DNA of 49,012 nt from Candidatus Hydrogenedentota bacterium (GTDB lineage Bacteria; Hydrogenedentota; Hydrogenedentia; Hydrogenedentales; CAILVY01). A model generated the notes under the pieces. The model was not told the DNA's origin. It searched no databases and saw nothing but the letters and a program-made list of their open reading frames with translations. Each line of letters begins with the position of its first letter. Within the stretch, counting starts at the first letter, position 1. The position numbers and the translations under genes were made by a program. The stretch spans positions 1 through 49,012 of the forward strand of contig CAILVY010000328.1 of the NCBI GenBank assembly GCA_903837785.1. The letters are read 5' to 3'. Below, in pieces: positions 43,227-49,012 of the stretch.

Positions 43227-43406
43227 ATGCTGAACATTCTCAATGAGATTTACCGGGCGCTCGAGGCCCAGTTGGTCAATATCCCCACGGACACCGTCCT
43301 GGCGAAGGTCTACCTGATTCTGAACGCGGCGGTCACGCTGATCCTCTCCCTCATGGGATACACGAGCGATACCAACGGGGGCTTGACCGGCGGAGGGCTG
43401 TTCTAG
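43227..43406 (+). CDS. Small protein of 59 aa with one hydrophobic helix
   Basis: ATG 43227 is preceded by AGGAGG at 43211-43216 with a spacer of 10. The N-terminal ~26 residues are amphipathic, then a hydrophobic helix (VYLILNAAVTLILSLMG) and a Gly-rich tail (NGGLTGGGLF). No family recognised. Its own promoter and a strong ribosome site argue that it is translated; comEC starts 30 bp later. May sit at the membrane. Confidence 0.6.
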   Translation: MLNILNEIYRALEAQLVNIPTDTVLAKVYLILNAAVTLILSLMGYTSDTNGGLTGGGLF

Positions 43407-43436
43407 TCTCCAGCGGTCCGGGGAGGAGTCCGGCCT

Positions 43437-45812
43437 GTGAAACGCCCCATGGTCTGGGTGACACTCTGTTTCATGGCCGGGTTGTATGTCGCGGGCATGG
43501 GCTGCTTCACCGGGGTATGGGGGCCGTTCCTTCTTCTGGCGGCGGCGCCGGCGCTGGCGTGGTTCATGCCTTCGCGTCTTCTTCGGGACACCCTGTTCAT
43601 CGGCGCCGTGTTCTTTGCCGTGGGCGCCCTGGTCTGGGTGGCCCGGCACGCGGGGCCCCCGGGCGACCCGCTCAGCCGCTTCAGCCTGGCGCATCCGGAC
43701 ACGGAATTTGTGATCGAAGGCGCGGTGCGGGAATCCGGGCTGCTGCTCCCTGAAAGCCAGTACGCGCGCTTCGTGCTCTCCGCCGACCAGGTCTGGGTGG
43801 GGGACACGCCGCGGGATCTGTCCGGCGGCGTGATCGTGCGCTGGCAGAATGCGGACGGGCCCGTGCATGCCGGCGAGCGCCTCCGCGTTCGCGGCCGGCT
43901 CACGCACGCGCTCGGGCCGGTCAACTTCGGCGTCAACGGCCTGGAAGACTACTATCGCGCCCGGGGCATCTGCAGCGAACTCCGGGCGGACAAAGCGGAC
44001 GTCACGCGTTGCGGGGCACGCCTGTGGTCGCCCTACTACTGGGCCTCGCGGATCCGCAACTGGGAAGCCCGGGCGCTGGCGCGCGCTGTCCCCGAGTCCG
44101 TGCAGCCGTTCGTCTGGACCGTCTGGCTGGGCGATTCCGGGCGCATCGGCTTCGAGGAATACGACAGCTACATCCGCTCGGGCACCGCCCACATCCTCTC
44201 CGTTTCCGGCGTGCACATCGGCATTCTCTACGTGGCCGTCAATTTCGTCCTCTTCGTCTTCGTCCGTTCCGCGCGGTGGCGGGCAGGGATACTCATCGGC
44301 GCCGTGATGCTCTTTGCGCTCACGGCCGGGGCGCGCGTGGCCTGTCTGCGTTCCGCCATCATGGTGGCCCTGTATCTCGCGGCGGATCTCGTGGAGCGCG
44401 AACGCGACACCCCCACGGCCCTGAGCCTCTCGGCGCTCGCCCTCCTCCTGATCAATCCCGGCAACCTCTTCGACACCGGATTCCTGCTCTCCTTCTTCAG
44501 CGTGGCCTCGATCCTGATCTTCTTCGAACCCATGACGCAGTGGATGGCCTTCCTGCCCTGGATGCTGCGCACGAACGTCGCCGTCACGCTCAGTGCGCAG
44601 TTGTTAACCCTGCCGCTCGCCCTCCACAGCTTCCACACGTTCCCGCTCATCAGCCTGCCCGCCAACCTCATCGTGGTCCCGATACTGACCGGCGTGTTGT
44701 GCCTCTGCTTCATGACCACCCTTGCGGCCGTGCTCCTGCCGCCCGCCGCCGTGCTCTTCGGACACGCCATCGCACCGCTCGTCTTCCTGATCCGCGCCAC
44801 GGCGGCCTTCGCCGCGGACACACCCGGCGGGCATGTCGCCCTGGTCAGCCCCACGGGAATCGCCATGCTCCTCTATTGGGCGGCGGCCGGCGCTGTGGCG
44901 CTCGCGCTCCACCGGCGCGAACACTGGCGCGCGTGGGCCGTGTCGGCCGTGCTCCTCTTCACGCTGGCGAGCGTGGCGTGGCAGCCCTGGCGCCTCGAGC
45001 CCGGCGTGGACTTCCTCGACGTGAGCCACAGCGATGCCACCTTCGTCCGCACCCCCGGCGGAACCAATGTGCTCATTGACGGGGGTGACAAGACGGATTT
45101 CGGCGACCTGGGCGCGCAGACGGTTATGCCGTTCCTGTATGCGAACGGCATCAGCCGCCTCGACCGCATAGTTGTCACCCATGCCGAGCGCGACCACCTC
45201 GGCGGACTCTTCCACATCGTCCGGCACATGCGCGTGGGGCAGGTCATCATGGGGCCGCCCACGGGCCGCGCCATCGAACGCGATTTCCTCGCGCTCTGCG
45301 CGCAGCGGGGCGTGCCCGTGCTCCGCGTGCGCCAGGGCGCCCGAATCCCCGTCGATGGCGCCGCACTCGAGGTGCTGCACCCCCCCGCGGAGTGGCAGCC
45401 GCAGAAGCTGAATAACGCCTCGCTCGTGCTCCGGCTCGAATGGCCCGGCGTCAGCGTCCTCATCGCGGGCGACATCGAGAAAGAGGCCGAGGCCCTGTTG
45501 TCCGCCCGGGATTGCCATGCCGCCCTCCTCCGCGCGCCGCACCACGGGTCCGCCACCTCCAGCACCGACGCCTTCCTCGACGCCGTGGCGCCGCAGATTG
45601 CCGTCATCTCGACAAAAGCGACAGGCCGCTTCCGGGCCGTCGGCAAAGGCGTGCTGGAACGCTATCAGGCCCACGGCCTCCGCGTCGTCCGCACCGACGT
45701 CCATGGCGGAGAACGCCTCCGCAACGAGCGCGGCGAGTGGACCCTGCACGGCGCGCGCCCCGCCCGCGGCTACGCCCTGGAAACCACGCCGGATTCGCAA
45801 TACGTCCCTTGA
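43437..45812 (+). CDS. comEC: ComEC/Rec2 DNA uptake channel protein
   Basis: 791 residues. N-terminal TM helices and an OB-like domain (residues ~85-180), then the competence core with the HILSVSGVHIGIL motif and ~8 more TM helices (ARVACLRSAIMVALYLAAD, NPGNLFDTGFLLSF). The C-terminal metallo-beta-lactamase-like domain carries THAERDHLGG (from H582), SLVLRLEWPGVSVLIAGDIE and APHHGSATSS. ComEC moves single-stranded DNA across the inner membrane during transformation. The HAERDH motif has Glu where most homologs have Asp. GTG 43437 follows GGGGAGGAG. With comM in the same window it suggests natural competence. Confidence 0.93.
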   Translation: MKRPMVWVTLCFMAGLYVAGMGCFTGVWGPFLLLAAAPALAWFMPSRLLRDTLFIGAVFFAVGALVWVARHAGPPGDPLSRFSLAHPDTEFVIEGAVRESGLLLPESQYARFVLSADQVWVGDTPRDLSGGVIVRWQNADGPVHAGERLRVRGRLTHALGPVNFGVNGLEDYYRARGICSELRADKADVTRCGARLWSPYYWASRIRNWEARALARAVPESVQPFVWTVWLGDSGRIGFEEYDSYIRSGTAHILSVSGVHIGILYVAVNFVLFVFVRSARWRAGILIGAVMLFALTAGARVACLRSAIMVALYLAADLVERERDTPTALSLSALALLLINPGNLFDTGFLLSFFSVASILIFFEPMTQWMAFLPWMLRTNVAVTLSAQLLTLPLALHSFHTFPLISLPANLIVVPILTGVLCLCFMTTLAAVLLPPAAVLFGHAIAPLVFLIRATAAFAADTPGGHVALVSPTGIAMLLYWAAAGAVALALHRREHWRAWAVSAVLLFTLASVAWQPWRLEPGVDFLDVSHSDATFVRTPGGTNVLIDGGDKTDFGDLGAQTVMPFLYANGISRLDRIVVTHAERDHLGGLFHIVRHMRVGQVIMGPPTGRAIERDFLALCAQRGVPVLRVRQGARIPVDGAALEVLHPPAEWQPQKLNNASLVLRLEWPGVSVLIAGDIEKEAEALLSARDCHAALLRAPHHGSATSSTDAFLDAVAPQIAVISTKATGRFRAVGKGVLERYQAHGLRVVRTDVHGGERLRNERGEWTLHGARPARGYALETTPDSQYVP

Positions 45813-45846
45813 AAGGAATCTGGAACTCAGGAACTCGGGCTGATTC

Positions 45847-45876
45847 CTGACAGCAGCCCACGTCATGGCGTATACT
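45847..45876 (+). promoter_or_regulatory. Promoter of rnpB
   Basis: CTGACA (45847-45852), 18-bp spacer, TATACT (45871-45876); the transcript would begin near 45882, matching the 5' end of the RNA. Confidence 0.7.
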
Positions 45877-45880
45877 ACCC

Positions 45881-46254
45881 GTGGCGAGTAGGCCGGACGG
45901 CCGTGGCGCTTCGGCGCCGAGGAAAGTCCGGGCTCCACAGGGCAGGGTGCTTCGTAACGCGAAGGCGGGGCGACCCGACGGAAAGTGGAACAGAAAATAC
46001 ACCGCCCAAGGCGCGCCGCAAGGCGCGCACGGCAAGGGTGAAATGGTGCGGTAAGAGCGCACCAGCGCCGTGGCGACACGGCGGCTTTTCAAACCCCACC
46101 CGGAGCAATTCCAAATAGGGGAGCAATGACGTGGCCCGCGCCGCTCCCGGGTTGGAAGCTTGAGACGCGCGGTGACGCGCGCCCCAGATGAATGGCCGTC
46201 TCGAGACGTTCACGCGTCTTAGACAGGACCCGGCTTACAGGCCTGCTCGCCGCT
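45881..46254 (+). ncRNA. rnpB: RNase P RNA (bacterial type A)
   Basis: The catalytic RNA that trims tRNA 5' ends. Helix P1 is perfect over 12 bp: 45883-45894 (GGCGAGTAGGCC) pairs with 46240-46251 (GGCCTGCTCGCC, one G-T). Highly conserved pieces are present: GAGGAAAGTCCGGGCTCCAC, AGGGTGCTTCGTAACGC, ACAGAAAATACACCGCC and, at the 3' side, AGACAGGACCCGGCTTAC. Both P4 halves are intact. The L15 loop (about 46121-46145) reads AATGACGTGG and lacks the GGT that usually pairs with tRNA CCA. The P1 helix plus the following TTTCGTTTTC may act as terminator. Confidence 0.96.
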
Positions 46255-46298
46255 TTCGTTTTCGTGTAAGGCGCCGCTCAACCGGGGAGATATGACGA

Positions 46299-48116
46299 AT
46301 GACACCTATGCAGGCACTGACCCGGCTGATGCTGGGCGTGGCGGTCGTGGCGGCCGGTTCAGGCCTCGCCGCACAGGCCGCGCCCCCCGAAACCTTCGCC
46401 GGCAAGCCCTACGCCGGCGACGACGTGTATGCCGACACCTGGGTGGCCACGGACGCGCTGGGGCGGCAGGCCCCGGGCCGCGCGGAGGCCGGGCCGGTGA
46501 AAACCGGGAAATGGGTCGGCATCTTCTACTGGACCTGGCACCGGCCGAATCCGGACGGGCCCAACGACGTCACGAAACTCATCGGCGACACCCCGGACGG
46601 CGCCCCCGTCAACTGGCCGCAGAACGGCGCGCCGTATCACTGGGGCGAGCCGGAACTCGGCTACTACGTCATGACCGACCCCTTCGTCATTCGCAAGCAC
46701 GCCAGCATGCTCTGCGACGCGGGCATCGACGTCGTCCTCTTCGACACGACGAACCCGCCCATGACCTGGAAGGACGAATACGAGGCCCTCTGCCGCGAAT
46801 ACACCAAGATGCGCGAGGAAGGGGCGCGCACCCCGGCCATCGGCTTCATCGCGCCCTTCGGCGACCCGACCTCCATCACGGACCAGCTCTGGCGCGACCT
46901 CTACCAGCCGCGCCTCTGGCCCGACCTCTGGTTCGTATGGAAAGGCAAACCCCTCCTGCTGGCCAATCGCGACTACGTCAAAGACCCGGCCATGCTCGAC
47001 TTCTTCACCTTCCGGCGCCCGATGCCCGACTACTGGATCGGACCCAAGGGGCCCGAACAGTGGAGCTGGCTCGAAGTCTATCCCCAGCACGTCTTCCGCG
47101 ACCGCGACGGCAACCCCGAACAAATGAGCGTCGGCGTCGCGCACAACGCCCTGCCGAACACGCCCGGCCCCGCGCCCATGAGCCACAAGGCCGGCGCCAT
47201 GGGCCGCAGTTGGCACGACGGCGCCAGGGACCTCCGCGACGGCGCCGTGAACCTCGGACTCAACTTCGACGAACAGTGGACTCGCGCCATGGAGGTCAAC
47301 CCCGAGTTCATCTTCGTGACCGGATGGAATGAGTGGGTCGCCGGACGCTACCAGGAATGGAGCAAGTACAAGGAAAGCGAGTGCTATCACCCCGGCGGGC
47401 TCTTCGTGGATGAATACACCCAGGAATACAGCCGCGACTGCGAACCCATGCGCGGCGGCCACACCGACAACTACTACTATCAGCTCGCAAGCTGGGTCCG
47501 CCGGTACAAGGGCGTCCGCGAACTGCCCAAGGCCGGAAGCCCCCGCCCCATCGCGATCGACGCCGCCTTCGACGACTGGACCCCCGTCACCCCCGAGTAC
47601 CGCGACACCATCGGCGACGTGACCCACCGCGATCATATCGGCTACGGCAAACTGACCTATCGCAACGACACCGGCCGGAACGACTTCGTCCTCGCAAAAG
47701 CCGCCTTCGATTCCGAGAACCTCTGCTTCTTCGTCCAGACACGGATGCCGATCACCCCCCGCACCGACCCCAACTGGATGCTGCTCCTGCTCGATGCCGA
47801 CCAGGACGCCAGGACCGGATGGCTCGGATACGACTACGTCGTGAACCTCGAAGTCCCCGGCGACGACACCACCACGATCAAGGCCTGGCGCGGCGACGCG
47901 TGGGAAACCATCGGCAACGCGCCCTGCCGCGTCAACGGCAACGGCATGGAGCTCGCCCTTCCCCGCCGGCTCATCGGAAAGGCAGAAGGCGCCCCCCGCT
48001 TCGATTTCCACTGGGCCGACAACATCCAGGCCTTCGGCGACATCTCCGAACTCGGCGTCAACGGCGACAGCGCCCCCAACCGCCGCTGGAACTACCGCTT
48101 CAGCCCCGCGGAATAA
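46299..48116 (+). CDS. Secreted GH99/WbsX-like protein with C-terminal CBM9-like domain
   Basis: 605 residues. Signal peptide to about residue 28 (ends LAAQA). The TIM-barrel-like domain, ~70-395, has VGIFYWTWH at strand 1, AGIDVVLFDTTNP, and the diagnostic TGWNEWVAGRYQEW near the end, as in WbsX and GH99-like proteins. Residues ~420-600 resemble CBM9 (AFDDWTPVTPEYRDT..., DFVLAKAAFDSENLCFFVQTRM, WMLLLLDADQDARTGWLGYDYVVN). Probable polysaccharide hydrolase; the substrate and catalytic pair are not established. ATG 46299 with GGGGAG at 46284-46289; ATG 46308 possible. Confidence 0.78.
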   Translation: MTPMQALTRLMLGVAVVAAGSGLAAQAAPPETFAGKPYAGDDVYADTWVATDALGRQAPGRAEAGPVKTGKWVGIFYWTWHRPNPDGPNDVTKLIGDTPDGAPVNWPQNGAPYHWGEPELGYYVMTDPFVIRKHASMLCDAGIDVVLFDTTNPPMTWKDEYEALCREYTKMREEGARTPAIGFIAPFGDPTSITDQLWRDLYQPRLWPDLWFVWKGKPLLLANRDYVKDPAMLDFFTFRRPMPDYWIGPKGPEQWSWLEVYPQHVFRDRDGNPEQMSVGVAHNALPNTPGPAPMSHKAGAMGRSWHDGARDLRDGAVNLGLNFDEQWTRAMEVNPEFIFVTGWNEWVAGRYQEWSKYKESECYHPGGLFVDEYTQEYSRDCEPMRGGHTDNYYYQLASWVRRYKGVRELPKAGSPRPIAIDAAFDDWTPVTPEYRDTIGDVTHRDHIGYGKLTYRNDTGRNDFVLAKAAFDSENLCFFVQTRMPITPRTDPNWMLLLLDADQDARTGWLGYDYVVNLEVPGDDTTTIKAWRGDAWETIGNAPCRVNGNGMELALPRRLIGKAEGAPRFDFHWADNIQAFGDISELGVNGDSAPNRRWNYRFSPAE

Positions 48117-48194
48117 ATCCACCCCAAACCCCGGCCCTTGCCCTTGGCCGGGTCGAGGACGACCACGGCCTACCCCCTCCGTGCTCTCCGTGCC

Positions 48195-48370
48195 CTTGTC
48201 CGCTTCTGGCGCGGCTTGTCCGCCTATGGCGCGGCTTGTCCGCCTCTGGCGGGCTTGTCCGCCTCTGGCGCGGCTTGTCCGCCTCTGGCGCGGCTTGTCC
48301 GCCTCTGGCGGGCTTGTCCGCCTCTGGCGGGCTTGTCCGCCTCTGGCGGGCTTGTCCGCCTCTGGCGGGC
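48195..48370 (+). repeat. 19/20-bp tandem repeat, nine copies (CTTGTCCGCCTCTGGCG-type)
   Basis: Copies start at 48195, 48215, 48235, 48254, 48274, 48294, 48313, 48332 and 48351; most contain CCGCC-tct-GGCGG, a small hairpin. The two unit lengths differ by one C/G at the end. No spacers, so not CRISPR. Part of the ~394-bp intergenic region 48117-48510. Confidence 0.9.
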
Positions 48371-48382
48371 TCTGTGGATCTC

Positions 48383-48432
48383 GTTCCCAAATTGCATTTG
48401 GGAACGCACTTACTCTTGAAGCTGCGCTTCAA
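48383..48432. repeat. Two adjacent palindromes with TGC loops (REP-like)
   Basis: GTTCCCAAAT-tgc-ATTTGGGAAC (48383-48405, perfect 10-bp stem) followed by TTGAAGC-tgc-GCTTCAA (48416-48432, perfect 7-bp stem). GATCTCGTTCCCAA occurs at the start of the element and again near 48453, so a partial second copy follows. Confidence 0.7.
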
Positions 48433-48510
48433 ATCTCCTTGTCCTTGGGATTGATCTCGTTCCCAACTTGTCCGTCGCCGGATTGGCACCGATCCTCCCG
48501 CTTCCCCCGC

Positions 48511-48744
48511 TCAGTCCGCCTCCATCCCGTACTTCTGCAGCCGATACCGCAACGAACGCGGCGTCAGCCCCAGCAATTGCGCCGCACGCTTCTGCGAATA
48601 CCGGCTCTTCTCCAGCGCCTGCTGAATCAGCGACCGCTCCAGCTCTGCGATCGTCCCCTCCAGATCAATTCCTTCCGCCGGTAGCGTGGACGGGACCGGC
48701 GTTTCCGGCGCCGTGTGGTGCAATGGCTGCGGCAGGTCGCTCAA
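48511..48744 (-). CDS. Fis-type helix-turn-helix C-terminus of an NtrC-like regulator (partial, frame open to window edge)
   Basis: The last ~45 residues are a Fis-family DNA-binding domain: LERSLIQQALEKSRYSQKRAAQLLGLTPRSLRYRLQKYGM. Just upstream NDSITLSDLP matches the linker that follows the AAA+ domain in sigma-54 activators. The only start codon visible is TTG 48744, with no ribosome site. In the same frame the coding sequence is open without a stop to position 49012, through the segment RTRRGHRG and then repeats of TLRVPDCHRAAPSALR from the 48-bp array. Most likely the 3' end of a larger gene interrupted or extended by repeats. Confidence 0.65.
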   Translation of the reverse strand: MSDLPQPLHHTAPETPVPSTLPAEGIDLEGTIAELERSLIQQALEKSRYSQKRAAQLLGLTPRSLRYRLQKYGMEAD

Positions 48745-48822
48745 CGTGATGGAGTCATTGCCGCGGTGTCCTCGCCGCGTCCGGCAGAGCGACCAAGTCC
48801 CGGCCGCAACATCTCTCCTCGC

Positions 48823-49012
48823 CCGGAGCGCCGAAGGCGCGGCACGATGACAGTCCGGAACGCGTAGAGTCCGGAGCGCCGAAGGCGCGGCACGATGACA
48901 GTCCGGAACGCGTAGAGTCCGGAGCGCCGAAGGCGCGGCACGATGACAGTCCGGAACGAGTAGAGTCCGGAGCGCCGAAGGCGCGGCACGATGACAGTCC
49001 GGAACGCGTAGA
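48823..49012. repeat. 48-bp tandem repeat array running off the window
   Basis: Units start at 48823, 48871, 48919 and 48967 (last cut by the window edge at 46 bp). Copies differ by one base (CGAGTAG for CGCGTAG in the third). Each unit has the palindrome GCGCC-gaa-GGCGC and two TCCGGA sites. Because 48 is a multiple of 3 no frame shift arises across units. Confidence 0.92.

Noticed and set aside
48195..48370. CRISPR array
   Set aside because: Repeats are contiguous, 19-20 bp, without spacers and without cas genes.
48823..49012. CRISPR array or minisatellite-coded protein gene on the minus strand (48741-48989)
   Set aside because: No spacers; the 82-aa repeat frame (PRLRRSGLYAFRTVIV units) has no start signal and only reflects the 48-bp repeat.
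1..49012. tRNA, rRNA operon, insertion sequence, prophage or integrase genes
   Set aside because: Looked for on both strands; no cloverleaf with T-loop GGTTCGAAT-type sequence, no transposase or integrase motifs were seen.

Overview
The window is about 49 kb of GC-rich bacterial chromosome with mostly free-living housekeeping and metabolic genes and no phage, plasmid, tRNA or rRNA-operon genes. Several traits point to a little-cultured, saccharolytic, anaerobe-capable lineage of the Planctomycetes/Lentisphaerae/Hydrogenedentes type. These are a secreted PKD/beta-helix protein with a (Gly-Glu)9 linker, a DUF4838 protein, a GH36 enzyme with an NPCBM domain, a WbsX/GH99-like secreted protein, a VPALG-type C-terminal sorting tail, YfhO and a 2-oxoacid:ferredoxin oxidoreductase. 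Candidatus Hydrogenedentes is my best guess; this is inference, with no database search behind it.

Layout. 1-7 kb: the 3' part of a DUF4838 gene, then on the minus strand a sialidase-like membrane-anchored propeller protein, mutS and a GT39-type membrane glycosyltransferase whose GTG start overlaps the mutS stop. 7-11.3 kb: a sugar phosphate isomerase/epimerase with a 50-residue membrane protein, then a two-gene unit with a near-consensus promoter (winged-helix regulator with a degenerate nucleotidyltransferase-like domain, plus a 481-residue protein resembling the non-catalytic front of type IIG/PglX enzymes), then a secreted alpha/beta hydrolase. 11.4-17.2 kb: comM/yifB, the PKD/beta-helix protein and GH36. 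17.3-24 kb: murB, YfhO and two tandem paralogous membrane proteins. 24-28.1 kb: thiS-thiE and a korDABC-like operon whose gamma subunit carries an extra C-terminal ferredoxin domain. 28.2-36.9 kb: GT4, an SGNH hydrolase, TrpB2 with a divergent cupin, an orphan TolC-like protein, a membrane protein/lipocalin-like pair and an RluA-type pseudouridine synthase. 36.9-40.4 kb (minus strand): an orphan AMP-binding C-terminal domain, a secreted Ig-like protein, larB, larC and coaD. 40.7-48.1 kb: a large secreted beta-helix protein, a 59-residue protein, comEC, rnpB and a GH99-like protein. 48.1-49.0 kb is repeat-rich and contains the C-terminus of a Fis/NtrC-type regulator whose frame runs through a 48-bp tandem repeat.

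How the genes fit together: glycan breakdown at the surface (DUF4838, GH36, GH99-like, SGNH, sialidase-like), envelope and glycan assembly (murB, YfhO, GT39, GT4, tandem paralogs), ferredoxin-linked central carbon metabolism (Kor with thiamine synthesis genes next to it; the Kor beta subunit uses thiamine diphosphate), and DNA uptake and maintenance (mutS, comM, comEC).

The items most worth a second look are the regulator/type IIG-like pair with its candidate operator at 8.2-10.4 kb, the repeat array running in frame through the Fis-domain gene at the right edge, the ferredoxin-fused KorC, the orphan adenylation-enzyme tail, and the palindromes found at most convergent gene junctions.
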